This document shows positions 1 to 9,825 of a stretch of 49,504 nucleotides of DNA, piece by piece (within the stretch, counting starts at the first letter, position 1; each line of letters starts with the position of its first letter). The notes beneath the pieces are model-generated. The model saw only the letters and a program-made list of their open reading frames with translations, had not been told where the DNA came from and did no database searches. The stretch lies in the NCBI RefSeq assembly GCF_001625595.1, contig NZ_AUXT01000134.1, positions 1-49,504 on the forward strand, given 5' to 3'. The position numbers and the translations under genes are program-made. The DNA comes from Pseudoalteromonas luteoviolacea NCIMB 1942. Lineage in GTDB: Bacteria; Pseudomonadota; Gammaproteobacteria; Enterobacterales; Alteromonadaceae.

Positions 1-53
1 TAACTGACTGGCATTAAGCTCAAAGCTGGCTTTTTTGTTTCAACAAGTTGTGA

Positions 54-1262
54 TTAACGACAATAATTGTCGACAAAGGTTAAATCGTTAATATGCTCAG
101 GGCCGTCCATTACATATGTCGCAACCCCAGTATTTGGATTTAATGTATAAATTTTAGCATTTTGACCACTTTGGCGACCCGATACATAAAGTGTACCGTC
201 ATCTGATATCGCCAAACCTGATGCCCAATTTACACCATGCTTACCGATTTCAGTAAGCGTCATATCAGCGGTGTCTAGAGTGTAAAGTGCTTTGCCTGTT
301 AGCACATATAGCACATTATTGTCAGCAGAGTATGCGATATCACCATGACTAAAGTTGTCGCCTTCGTACTTCAACTTACCTAGCACTGTTTTTGCACCGG
401 TTGTTAAGTCATAGTCGTACATGTAGGTTTTGCTTGTCGCGCGAAGAGATAAGCCATCATCGCTAACAGCAGAGCGGTATATAGGCCATGACGTTGCATT
501 TGCCAACGCTGACTCCACATTACCATCTAAATCAAGAGACCAAAGCGTAGACGCTTTAGTTGATTTGTCATTTTGCTCCATGAAATACAATACGCCATCT
601 TTTGAAGCAATGTTTGATGCGGTGTGCGATACACCAGAGACTTTGCTGTACGTGCCGTTTTCAACGTCAAAGTTGAATATATAGCCGTTGCCAGCATCGC
701 CAAAATTGTTGATACCAAATAAACCGGTTACACAGTCTGCGGTAACAGATACGTTATCAATCAGCGCTCCATACGAGTCTGATGTGCCGCTTCCGCTGAA
801 AGTCAGTGTGCTTTGCGCAGTATTTGCAGTCACAGTTACTGTGATATGTTGCCAACCACGAGAAGTACCGTTTAAGTTAGCGACAACTTGCCCATCCCAG
901 CTAACAGTTGCTTGGTTTGTTTGGCCGTTGCTCGTTACGCGTGGTGAATAGTAAAAGCTGATTGTGTATCTTTTACCAGCTTCAGTAGCAATTGTTTGAA
1001 ATACACTGTAGTTACTGGTTGAGTCTAACTCTAGATACTGACTACCTTCTTGCGGTTGAATAAGGCCTAAGCGGTTAGTTTGAATTTCAAAACGAGCGCC
1101 GCTTCTTTGCCAGCCAGGTAGTTCATTAAAAAGTTTCCAAGTCCCTGTGATATTACCCGATTGTTCAAAAGATCCATTGTTAATTAGATTATTGTCAGCT
1201 AATGCAGATTGGCTTGCTGTTAATGCGGTGATTAATAAAACAGATGACTTCAATAACTTCAT
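54..1262 (-). CDS. Secreted two-domain protein (jelly-roll-like plus beta-propeller-like)
   Basis: The 402-residue product has a clear signal peptide (residues 1-22, cleavage after ALA). Residues 24-176 have the look of the DUF642/choice-of-anchor beta-sandwich group: an N-terminal NNGSFE motif, GWQ, YLELDS, and an aromatic strand pattern ending in LIDNVSV. Residues 180-400 contain repeated strand patterns such as GLFGINNFG, LYVLTGKALYTLD and GTLYVSGR, which suggest a beta-propeller. No catalytic motif was seen. It lies 171 bases downstream of capB in the same direction, so it may receive read-through, but the gap and the weak hairpins in it also allow an independent promoter. Likely secreted or periplasmic; ligand unknown. 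The gene call is firm, the domain names are tentative. Confidence 0.8.
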   Translation of the reverse strand: MKLLKSSVLLITALTASQSALADNNLINNGSFEQSGNITGTWKLFNELPGWQRSGARFEIQTNRLGLIQPQEGSQYLELDSTSNYSVFQTIATEAGKRYTISFYYSPRVTSNGQTNQATVSWDGQVVANLNGTSRGWQHITVTVTANTAQSTLTFSGSGTSDSYGALIDNVSVTADCVTGLFGINNFGDAGNGYIFNFDVENGTYSKVSGVSHTASNIASKDGVLYFMEQNDKSTKASTLWSLDLDGNVESALANATSWPIYRSAVSDDGLSLRATSKTYMYDYDLTTGAKTVLGKLKYEGDNFSHGDIAYSADNNVLYVLTGKALYTLDTADMTLTEIGKHGVNWASGLAISDDGTLYVSGRQSGQNAKIYTLNPNTGVATYVMDGPEHINDLTFVDNYCR

Positions 1263-1390
1263 ACGCTACTCCCAACTATTACCCAACATCCGTTGTTAGT
1301 AAAATGTTAATTTAATTGATTGCTTCTAATCTTATTTTCCTAGTTATCGGACCTCAGGTCAATTAAAATACAAAAAATGACTGGAATTTA

Positions 1391-1406
1391 TTATTCCTTG
1401 GAATAA
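1391..1406 (-). terminator. Weak hairpin downstream of capB
   Basis: A perfect palindrome TTATTCC-TT-GGAATAA lies 28-43 bases beyond the capB stop, and a second short palindrome, GACCT-C-AGGTC, lies at 1350-1360. On the minus strand a run of six T follows only after a spacer of about 12 bases. This is at best a weak terminator for the long operon. Confidence 0.3.
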
Positions 1407-1433
1407 AGTTTAGCCTAATTTAATTAAAAAGTA

Positions 1434-4400
1434 CTACTTTTTTCCTGAGGTGAGCTTTTTTCGTTTCTGTTGTAGGGTCAACCAGCCAGGCTTCTGACTC
1501 CGGTTGAGTGCAGCGAGTACAGCAATTGCTTTTTCCATGGTAATTCGTTGCATGGCGATATCTTTATAAACCTGTTGTGCAGTTTTTTTACGTTTTACGG
1601 CTGCTCCTGCATCTAGGAAAGACTCAACAACTTGTAATAAAAACCGGGTTATTCGGTTTTGTTTTACATCATCAGTTTCGCCCTGCTGGTCATCTTCATC
1701 GCTTTGTAAGTGCTCTTTAAGGTGGGCTATTTCCGCCTGGCTAAATTCATTTTGCGCGTGTGGAAGTTTGCTAAGTTGAGCCAGAAAACGATTAAAGTAG
1801 TCGTGCTCAATTACGCCAATACGAGATATTTGTGAGAGTTTAAGTAATCCACTTCTAAATTGTGCCTGACTTATATTTGGGCTGAGAAGTTGGTCACAAG
1901 TTTGATGTAAATGATGCCATTTTTGCCATGCATACACGTAATTTAGACCTGCCCCTTTTATATTTTGCATACCAACAATGAGCTGATGTTGGCCATCTAT
2001 CCCTAATTGAGCTAACTTCAAAGTTAGCTCATTGGCGCTAATATAGGGGTTTTCAACCAAATGTGTACGACTATTCAAAAGCGCAGTTAATCTATCAGTA
2101 AGTGTTTTAGCGTTTGATTTTAAATCTTCAATGGCAACTAATTGGTGCGCCATATGCCAATCAGCAGCGAGTTGTTTCAGCTGTGACAGTTGTCGTTGGC
2201 TGCTCACCTGTTGTTCAAACAAAGCGTCAATTTGTTTTATGTCGTGAAGGTCTTGGATATCAATTTTGACATCAGGTAATAAGGCAGTGAATTTGTCACA
2301 AAGCATCTGATCTGAAACCCAGCATTTAAATTGCTTTAACAGCTTTACCAAATCTTCTCTATCGTTATTTGCTGCGATTCGGGCTATACGTGCCTGTAGC
2401 GCTTGATTAAAGTACGCTAAAAAACCATCAACATTAGTACCAATTACGACGATATGGTCAAAAATTAGGTCTTCTACCAAAATATGTGCAAACACTTTCG
2501 TTCGTGCAATTCGGTCATTGCGGTTGTTTATAAGTGCAATGGTCTGTACTTTGGGCTTTTGGCTCATATCGAATAAGTTTAAACGTCGCCAATTTTCAAT
2601 TGTTGCGAGTCGTTCGTTAGCCGACATACTGTTGACGAATGACTGTGTCAGGTTTCCTATTGGCGCTTGTTCAAAGTGCTGTAGAACCCCGATATCAGGA
2701 ACTATCCGTTCTGCTGTTTCTTTATATACATAGTCTTTGTTGATACCTATGTACTGTGCCATTTTACAGACCAAAGCAATATTGTCAGGGTGTTCTTCGT
2801 AAGGGTAAAGCGCACGAATATCATCGGTGATTTGAAAGCCGTCCCCCCAGTGCACCTGAATAAGCGTCGAGTTTTTTTGCTCAGCGGATTTGTTTAGAAC
2901 GGGATACATAGTTTGCTCGGCCGTGAAAACCTGAGTGTCAGTACCGATAAATGCAGACATCTCGCGCGCTACATCCAGACCTGTCGGCCCTAAAATATCT
3001 TCGTGATCAGGGTACGCATTTGTTATGGTGGCAAAATTGTCGTTCATCCAGCGGCGTAATATCCTTACGTACCTTGGTGTAAGTCCCATACATTCCCATA
3101 AAAAAACATCTGCTTTTACTGATTTAGCGAAGGTTAGTACATCACTCTGTTCCCAGATACTAGCTTTGTCAAAGGGCCTAAATAAAGGAAGCTCGTGCTG
3201 CTCGCCATCACTGGTTGCGTAGATCATCATCGCTTCACATCCTGTCGTTTTAGTAATGACTTTTAAGGCGATGCTGCTGAACAGCGCAGATTTTAATCGT
3301 TCAGTCCCCGATTTGCCGCGCGTTCCCCAACCCCCAATAGAAATTGGAATGTGCTTTCGATTTTTACGAATTTGCTGGCTGACCTTTATATGCCTTGACC
3401 AAAAGTACGCCATAAAGGCACAGACGAAAAACACCAATTGGCTAATACTGTTTTGATAAATTGAGTATAAATACTCTTTAAACCCTAGCCCAATATTGAT
3501 AAGTGCAGTACTGATAGAGGCTTTCCCGAATAACTTCTGAATACCTTGTTCTACAGGGAAGTGTGCATTGAGTGTCGCACCGTAAGGGCTAAATTTAATT
3601 GTAAAGCCTAATGTTCTGATGGCTTCAAGGTAGTTTTGTTGTTCAATTTCTCCGCCTTTACGCATTTGGTCGAGCGCTGAAAAGCGCAACGAGATACGCC
3701 AGTACGCACGCAAACGTTTTAGCAGAGAAGGAGGGCGCACAATGGTTATTATACCGTCAGGAGTGTAGCTTTTCGCTTCAGGGCTAATATTATCTTGGCT
3801 CAAAACCGACAGCAAATAGTCGGGTAAGGGTAAATAGGGTCGTGATGAATGCTCTTTGAGGTTATAAAGTGCTTCACCTGGCACATTTGTTTCACTTATC
3901 TCAGCAGTAGAGCAACTTGGTACATATAATTGGGCCGATGGCTTTTTAGCTTGCGTATGACTAAAACTCTGCCTCTTATCCGTACTTGGCGTAAAAAACT
4001 CATGCCATATACGCCAAAAGCGCCGACCTTTTGAAGTGCCGAGCTTAATTTGCCACTTTCCTTCTTGTTGGTAGCCATTAAAGTCTTCTTCAGACTGCGC
4101 GATAAAACTCAGTGCTCTGCCTACGTCGTCGATATTTTGATTTGTCTCTAAAACTGCGGATTGATTGAGGCTCATTTGGTCTTCAATCGTTACGACCAAA
4201 GATTGTAAGTAAAAGCTGTTGAGTTGCTCTCGAGTACGTGTGATAAAACGCCTTACAGCAATATTTGGTTCCACCTCTAGCTGTTTATTGAGTATTTGAA
4301 TAAACTCCTCAAAGACGTGCTCAGGCTCGTCAGTTTCTAACTGCATGTTAAGCATTAATCGAGCACTCTGTTCCAAAGCAATGCGCTTTATTTCAAAGCT

Positions 4401-5534
4401 TTCTTCTCCTTGAATACAGTGCTGCCAATGGCGCATCGCAAAGTTGTCTTTGCCGAACCTCGCCGCTGTCAACTGTTTAATCAATGTAAAACGAATTGCA
4501 TTAGCTGTTTCTGAATTGAATCTATTCTCTAGCAACCGCACTGCAAATTCATCTTCATAATAAGGCGTACACTCAATAGTTGCTTGACGTACTCTTGGGT
4601 AAGGGTGGCTGCTAAGCTGCATTAACAATTTTATATCTGAGTCGGTCAGTTCACGTTGTTGCACGAGTACACGGGGCAGTGCTGCAAGAATAAACAGTTG
4701 ATCATTATTCTTTGGCTTTTCAGCGTAATCGTTTACCGACTCAGCAACTTTTGCCCACATAAAACTGCGGATAAAAGTGGGCCTTTGGTGGATGAGGATT
4801 TCTAAAATATCGGTTACTGCCAGATAAGGCGTGTTATCTGCTTCAAGCAATTCAATGAGTTGCGCGACCAAATCTGCATCTAGTTCTGGATCTGCACTGA
4901 CTTCATGGATCAAAGAAACCTGATTTACCAAGGCGCGTATCATACCGTGTCGTATATGAACGCTATTGCTGTTTGCCAATAAATGTAAGAAGAAAGGCTG
5001 TAAATCTAGCTTTTGCCATGCCGCACTGAGGTCATCTTTACTCAATCGCAAATACCGATTCGTTAACGCCCCAAGCTTTGAAATCAAAAATTTTAGGTTT
5101 TGTTCTAGTTCTGCGACTTTACTTTGGTAACGTGAAATAACGGCGCCTTCGTCAAACCATCTTGAGAAAGCAGCTTTATCTTGCTGAAGTTGCAGCCTTG
5201 TTGCCCCAAGCTGCTCGGCATACTTTAGTATGTGCAATTCCTTTTCTGCTTTCAGCTCTGCTTTATTTAACCGTTCTATAAAATTTTTGTAATCAGCATC
5301 AATTGCTTGTAGTTGTCCGTAATGGTTTTCAATTTTATGGCGAAAAAACGCAATAGTTTGCAAAAGCTGCCAATAGGAAGTTTGCTCATGATCTGGTTTG
5401 TTTTTAACTAGCTCCCATTCGCTGAGTTCGTCAACAAGCTGCTGATATTTATGCTGGTATAGGTTGAGCCAAAACTTTTCGGTGTCTGCAAACAGTAAAT
5501 CTTGGAGTTGATCCCTGAGGGTCTTATCTGCCAT
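1434..5534 (-). CDS. capB: CapB/PgsB-type poly-gamma-glutamate synthase subunit, giant form with helical-repeat extension
   Basis: Last gene of the seven-gene operon. The 1366-residue product contains a Mur-ligase-type ATP-grasping core of the PgsB/CapB family: one membrane segment at about 697-713, directly followed by the P-loop GGWGTRGKSG at 734-743 (GTRGKS is the PgsB form), then ECMGL at 814-818 and NAYPDHEDILGPTG at 839-852, which match the corresponding family motifs. Bacillus PgsB is about 390 residues, so this protein carries roughly 690 extra N-terminal residues (a coiled-coil-like part at about 75-160 and alpha-helical, HEAT-like repeats at about 180-450) and some 200 extra C-terminal helical residues. 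In the known family CapB activates and adds glutamate to the chain with ATP. Start at 5534 is ATG with GGAG about 10 bases upstream; it overlaps the preceding gene by 11 bases. Substrate is inferred, not shown. Confidence 0.85.
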   Translation of the reverse strand: MADKTLRDQLQDLLFADTEKFWLNLYQHKYQQLVDELSEWELVKNKPDHEQTSYWQLLQTIAFFRHKIENHYGQLQAIDADYKNFIERLNKAELKAEKELHILKYAEQLGATRLQLQQDKAAFSRWFDEGAVISRYQSKVAELEQNLKFLISKLGALTNRYLRLSKDDLSAAWQKLDLQPFFLHLLANSNSVHIRHGMIRALVNQVSLIHEVSADPELDADLVAQLIELLEADNTPYLAVTDILEILIHQRPTFIRSFMWAKVAESVNDYAEKPKNNDQLFILAALPRVLVQQRELTDSDIKLLMQLSSHPYPRVRQATIECTPYYEDEFAVRLLENRFNSETANAIRFTLIKQLTAARFGKDNFAMRHWQHCIQGEESFEIKRIALEQSARLMLNMQLETDEPEHVFEEFIQILNKQLEVEPNIAVRRFITRTREQLNSFYLQSLVVTIEDQMSLNQSAVLETNQNIDDVGRALSFIAQSEEDFNGYQQEGKWQIKLGTSKGRRFWRIWHEFFTPSTDKRQSFSHTQAKKPSAQLYVPSCSTAEISETNVPGEALYNLKEHSSRPYLPLPDYLLSVLSQDNISPEAKSYTPDGIITIVRPPSLLKRLRAYWRISLRFSALDQMRKGGEIEQQNYLEAIRTLGFTIKFSPYGATLNAHFPVEQGIQKLFGKASISTALINIGLGFKEYLYSIYQNSISQLVFFVCAFMAYFWSRHIKVSQQIRKNRKHIPISIGGWGTRGKSGTERLKSALFSSIALKVITKTTGCEAMMIYATSDGEQHELPLFRPFDKASIWEQSDVLTFAKSVKADVFLWECMGLTPRYVRILRRWMNDNFATITNAYPDHEDILGPTGLDVAREMSAFIGTDTQVFTAEQTMYPVLNKSAEQKNSTLIQVHWGDGFQITDDIRALYPYEEHPDNIALVCKMAQYIGINKDYVYKETAERIVPDIGVLQHFEQAPIGNLTQSFVNSMSANERLATIENWRRLNLFDMSQKPKVQTIALINNRNDRIARTKVFAHILVEDLIFDHIVVIGTNVDGFLAYFNQALQARIARIAANNDREDLVKLLKQFKCWVSDQMLCDKFTALLPDVKIDIQDLHDIKQIDALFEQQVSSQRQLSQLKQLAADWHMAHQLVAIEDLKSNAKTLTDRLTALLNSRTHLVENPYISANELTLKLAQLGIDGQHQLIVGMQNIKGAGLNYVYAWQKWHHLHQTCDQLLSPNISQAQFRSGLLKLSQISRIGVIEHDYFNRFLAQLSKLPHAQNEFSQAEIAHLKEHLQSDEDDQQGETDDVKQNRITRFLLQVVESFLDAGAAVKRKKTAQQVYKDIAMQRITMEKAIAVLAALNRSQKPGWLTLQQKRKKLTSGKK

Positions 5535-8500
5535 TAATATCTTGCTCCAAGAAGTGTGTTAACTGTAGGGACTCAAATATAATTTCGTCATGCGCAAAGG
5601 GGGCAAAACCGGTGTTCTGCAGGTTGCCAAGTGTTATTTCTAAGCGTACATTGTGATTGTTTCTAAACCAGTCTTGTGTCCAATTTAGGCTGATCCAACC
5701 TGCGGTATGTTCGCTAAAGTCAAATAGTGTTTGCCAGCCAATTGAAGTCAGATATTGCCATGTTGCGTTGGGGCGATGGTCATCAGCAAATACATAGCTA
5801 CTGCTCAGCCCAACATTAAAAATATGCCCTTGATAATATTGTTGCCAGCTACCGCTAAACGTGACGGTATCTAGGCTCGTCCAATCTTCGTTCGATACGC
5901 CTGAGATCTGCCCATTAAATTGACTATCAACCCAAGGTTGATAACGAATTCTATAACCGGCCTGCCAGCCATGCATATGCTGGGCACGATAAAAGTTATA
6001 CATATCTTGGCTGATGAGTGGGTCATCAAGATATTCTTGTTTATCGATGCTGGTGTAATAAAAGTAGGGTTGCCACCACCATTGATGTCTTACAGATGTA
6101 TCATCTCGCCAACTTTGGCCAATAGTAGTATCAAGATGACTTGTGAGGTGTGTTTCGTGGCTCGTCGTTGTCTCTTGCCAGCGATTATAAAGCCCCATTT
6201 CAGAGTACCATGGGGAATCATCATCTAACCAGTTGTAGACGCCATCGAGTGACAATGACTCATAGCGCAAGTTATTAACTCGATACGCACCTTCGAGCAA
6301 GTACCAGTGTTGCTTGAAGCGGTTTCTAAGCCGCATTCCAATATCAAGTCTATGAGCTGTCTCTATAGGCTCGCTAGTCTGGAAAATGCCATCTCGATCG
6401 TAACTGACAAAGCCTTCAATGTGAGTATTATTGCCATTGGCATTGATCAAAGGTGTGTTAAAGTGCCGAGCTAGCCTGTCAAAATGGAGCTTTGGCCGCT
6501 TGAGCGGAATTGGTGTTATTGGTGGTGCTACAGCGATTTTTTGACGGTTTAAATTGAGCTGCCATGTAAAGAGTCTTGCCAATCGCGAGTAGCTATTGGG
6601 AACGGAGATGACCCCTGCTGGATAAAAGTCTACCGCCTCTTTTCGCAGGTTGTCTTTGATGTACTCAATTTTCACCAGTGCATCTTTTGTAAGCGCTGCG
6701 GACACAGGCTGCGTGCTGCTCGCATAATAAAATAACTGCCTTTGGTCCAACTCTATATTTTGCCAATTTTTTTTATTTTGCACCTGTACTTCAACTTGCA
6801 AAACTTGTGACAAATAGGGGTTTAGCCAACGAATTTTAACGATACCACTGCCCAATTCCGATTGCTTTAAACCGAATGTGCTCTCTCTGCCTGTAATTGG
6901 CCATACCGTTTTTTCGTTAGTTGTCTCTATTGCAACTAGTGCCGCGGCATTAGAAATCAGCTCTGTATCAGAAAAGTGAAACACCAAACGTGTTTGTAGT
7001 GACTCTAATGCACTAAAGTCTAGAGACAAAGTATGGTATGGCCGAATTGTGAGGCCTTTGGCGTTATCGACTTGTGACGTATGTCGGCTAATTTGTTCTG
7101 CGATACTGCGAGACTCAATCGCAGATAAATCGACGAGCTGTGTGCCAGCATAGTTCACGTATTGTTCGGCCGCGACCCAATGTCCATAACTTTGAACGCG
7201 ATCATGGAGCTTGGCAAGTTGTGAGGGCACTTGTAATGTACTGAGTTTAGAGAACAACGCGGTAAACTCATAATCTTTCAAAGTATTATTTTCGAGTCTG
7301 TACAGTGCATTATTGAGCAGTGTGGTCAACGAAGTTAAATTAGTACCGGACTGCTGATGCAAGAGGTTCATAAATGGCATGCCTAGTTCAAACTGACTCA
7401 ACTGTTGCGTTGAATAAGGGTCAAAGTGTTTAGAATCAAAAGTTTGAAGCTGCAAATATATCGGCGTGTTGCTACCAAGCGTGAGTGTTTCTCCTGCTTT
7501 TAAAGCGATCATGCTACTCGAAGCGATAGAGAGTATATTTTCTTCGTTTGGTGTTTTCACAGAAGTCGTAGACAGTACATCGCTAAATAGGGGCATAAAA
7601 TAATTATTGGTTTGTGTGTCTACGTGTAACCACTTGATGGCATTTTCGTCATCACTCTGTCCTTCTACACGGGCATTTATTTTGATATTGACAGGAGAGT
7701 GTGCTGTTAACGTAAGTGGTGACTTGCCAACTTTAAATGCTTTGTAAGTCGCTGTATCGCCAATTAATTGAACCTGTTCAAAGTAACTTAGATCATAATT
7801 AGGTAAATCTTCTTGTGTGTATTCCGTGTAGCTAGCATAGCCTAGACCCTGATACAGTTTATGACTTTGTGCAGAAAACAACTTTGTATCGTGATCAAGC
7901 CATAAGGTCTCTAGAAACTTACCTTGTGCAAATAAGGTGCTCATTACCAACTGTGGGCAACCTTTTAAAGACGCTTTTAAGGCGCATAATCCTTGAATAT
8001 TAAAAACCTGATTACTTTGTTGATATCGTATGAGCAATGCATTTGCAGCAAAGTCACTGAGCATCTGGTCAGGCTGTTGCAGCAGAGCTGACAAATAACG
8101 TAGCACCGCGTTGTTTTGATTTAGATCGGAAAGTATCTCTAGCCGCAGATGCCAAGCGCGCAATCTAATTTCTGAATAGGGGCTGTTGATTAGCGTTCTT
8201 AATTTTGGCAATGCTTCGGTTGGTGACTGATTTACAAGATACTCAACTTCACCTAATTGATAACGCCAATGAGATAGTGCCGCCGCATTATTTTGCTTTG
8301 AATCAGCAAAAGCATCTGACTCCGATAACAAAGGTATTTTAAACGCAGAAAGGTTGTTAAGATAACTGTCTGCTTTTGTTTGTTGTATTTGTGTCAGTAG
8401 CTTAGCTGTAACTGCACTTTTGTCGCTTAACTTTTTAGGCTGTGCGTAAAGCAGCTCATTGTTTGGAAGCGGTAGTAGTGTTCTTATTTGCACTGCAACA

Positions 8501-9825
8501 TCTAGATTAGCCTCGCTGGCTGAAAACAAAGAAATTTGCTTTGCGTCCATAGCAACATCAATTTGCAGTGGTACAAACCCTTGCCTAGCCTTTACAAATA
8601 ATTTGGTGCGTTCTCCATCGACATCTACAACCAACTCGGTATTGCGATTACTTCTGATGTACAGTAAAGCCCGAGGATTAACCCTTTGCTCCTGACTTAA
8701 GTCGAAGTGAAGTGACTTTTTAAGTCGAGCAAATAACAGGGTATTGTTAACACGACTTTGGAATAATTGCTGCTTGGCCTCTCTTAATGACTGGTATAAT
8801 GGTACTTTACGTCTGTGTATTGCAATCGACTGGTTTGATGGACTAATCGGCGTTAGATAGCTGCCAGTTGAAACGGTGCTAACTAGGTCTTGATAGCGCC
8901 TAAGCGCTAAAGGAGTCGCTTGTTCTGGCCTAAATTGCACTAAGGCGGATATATCGTGTTCGAGATAAATTTGAGTGAGTGACTCATCTAGATTGTTAAC
9001 CCAATACGGGTTAAATAGCTTCTCTTGCTGCTTTATCGCTGCATCTACATCGTAAATGCCACGGTGCATTTGCTCTAACTTTACCCATGTTTTGGTGTGG
9101 CTTTGTAGGGTCAAATAACTGTTTGCCGGTACTGCTAAATAATCCACATTTGCGATACCGAGTTTATGTCTGTTGTATTCTTGAGCCTGTGCGCTGGAGA
9201 CATTGATGATGCTCACAGGTTTATCATTGACTAATGCAAATACCTTCCCGCCTTCGCTAACGTCATATAGATCTCTGTGCACTGTTAGTTTTAGCTTCTT
9301 TGCATGCTTGAAGAAAACTTTCACACTTTGCGAGTTACTCAGCGGATACAGAACATTACGCTCTTGTGCTAACTCTACTGTTTTCCCAGGCAAAGGCAAA
9401 CTTACTGCCCGACGAAAAGGATCTCTGTGGTCATGTTGGTAGCCACGCCAGACATGAATTTGTATCGGATTTTCCGTTACATTGTTCAACTTTATCACGC
9501 GTGCTCGTTCAGTTGCTGCCAACTGGCAGCTATTTTCACGACACAACCATTGATCCTTATCTATTTGAGCAAAGGCATAAAATGTTTGCCCTTGCCAAAA
9601 ATCGACCTTTTCTAGTGTGCTTGGGTCCACAGATAACCACTGGCCTGCTGGCAAGAATAATGACCTTGTCTGATTTTTCTTTATTGTGATATCGGCTGCA
9701 CTGCGCGACAGTTGTCGGGTTTGTGCATCGTACCAACTGACGTCAGCCTGCAAATATGCTTCTTGCGCTATCGCTGGTTTGAGTGTTATTCCCAATAAAA
9801 GTACTAAGCAGAGTAAAAGAGGCAT
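5524..9825 (-). CDS. Large exported protein with C-terminal outer-membrane beta-barrel; putative polymer exporter
   Basis: The 1433-residue product has a signal peptide (1-20, AIA/QEA). Residues about 30-450 and 690-1070 are beta-rich; residues about 510-680 are alpha-helical and TPR-like. Residues about 1130-1425 show alternating aromatic and polar strands with repeated W and Y (for example WYLLEGAYRV, HIFNVGLSSSYVF, WISLNWTQDW), as expected of an outer-membrane barrel, although the protein ends in NGR and not in the classical terminal Phe. A motif of the kind PAG-x-L-T-L recurs near residues 59, 233 and 776. The overall plan (periplasmic helical repeats plus barrel) resembles PgaA-type polysaccharide secretins in principle, but I see no sequence match. 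It overlaps the upstream gene by 22 bases and capB by 11. Role as exporter is inferred from context. Confidence 0.75.
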   Translation of the reverse strand: MPLLLCLVLLLGITLKPAIAQEAYLQADVSWYDAQTRQLSRSAADITIKKNQTRSLFLPAGQWLSVDPSTLEKVDFWQGQTFYAFAQIDKDQWLCRENSCQLAATERARVIKLNNVTENPIQIHVWRGYQHDHRDPFRRAVSLPLPGKTVELAQERNVLYPLSNSQSVKVFFKHAKKLKLTVHRDLYDVSEGGKVFALVNDKPVSIINVSSAQAQEYNRHKLGIANVDYLAVPANSYLTLQSHTKTWVKLEQMHRGIYDVDAAIKQQEKLFNPYWVNNLDESLTQIYLEHDISALVQFRPEQATPLALRRYQDLVSTVSTGSYLTPISPSNQSIAIHRRKVPLYQSLREAKQQLFQSRVNNTLLFARLKKSLHFDLSQEQRVNPRALLYIRSNRNTELVVDVDGERTKLFVKARQGFVPLQIDVAMDAKQISLFSASEANLDVAVQIRTLLPLPNNELLYAQPKKLSDKSAVTAKLLTQIQQTKADSYLNNLSAFKIPLLSESDAFADSKQNNAAALSHWRYQLGEVEYLVNQSPTEALPKLRTLINSPYSEIRLRAWHLRLEILSDLNQNNAVLRYLSALLQQPDQMLSDFAANALLIRYQQSNQVFNIQGLCALKASLKGCPQLVMSTLFAQGKFLETLWLDHDTKLFSAQSHKLYQGLGYASYTEYTQEDLPNYDLSYFEQVQLIGDTATYKAFKVGKSPLTLTAHSPVNIKINARVEGQSDDENAIKWLHVDTQTNNYFMPLFSDVLSTTSVKTPNEENILSIASSSMIALKAGETLTLGSNTPIYLQLQTFDSKHFDPYSTQQLSQFELGMPFMNLLHQQSGTNLTSLTTLLNNALYRLENNTLKDYEFTALFSKLSTLQVPSQLAKLHDRVQSYGHWVAAEQYVNYAGTQLVDLSAIESRSIAEQISRHTSQVDNAKGLTIRPYHTLSLDFSALESLQTRLVFHFSDTELISNAAALVAIETTNEKTVWPITGRESTFGLKQSELGSGIVKIRWLNPYLSQVLQVEVQVQNKKNWQNIELDQRQLFYYASSTQPVSAALTKDALVKIEYIKDNLRKEAVDFYPAGVISVPNSYSRLARLFTWQLNLNRQKIAVAPPITPIPLKRPKLHFDRLARHFNTPLINANGNNTHIEGFVSYDRDGIFQTSEPIETAHRLDIGMRLRNRFKQHWYLLEGAYRVNNLRYESLSLDGVYNWLDDDSPWYSEMGLYNRWQETTTSHETHLTSHLDTTIGQSWRDDTSVRHQWWWQPYFYYTSIDKQEYLDDPLISQDMYNFYRAQHMHGWQAGYRIRYQPWVDSQFNGQISGVSNEDWTSLDTVTFSGSWQQYYQGHIFNVGLSSSYVFADDHRPNATWQYLTSIGWQTLFDFSEHTAGWISLNWTQDWFRNNHNVRLEITLGNLQNTGFAPFAHDEIIFESLQLTHFLEQDINGR

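Noticed and set aside
9203..9689. Overlapping plus-strand open frames of about 60-107 codons inside the large exporter gene
   Set aside because: They lie wholly within a well-supported gene, lack ribosome binding sites and have no recognisable domains.
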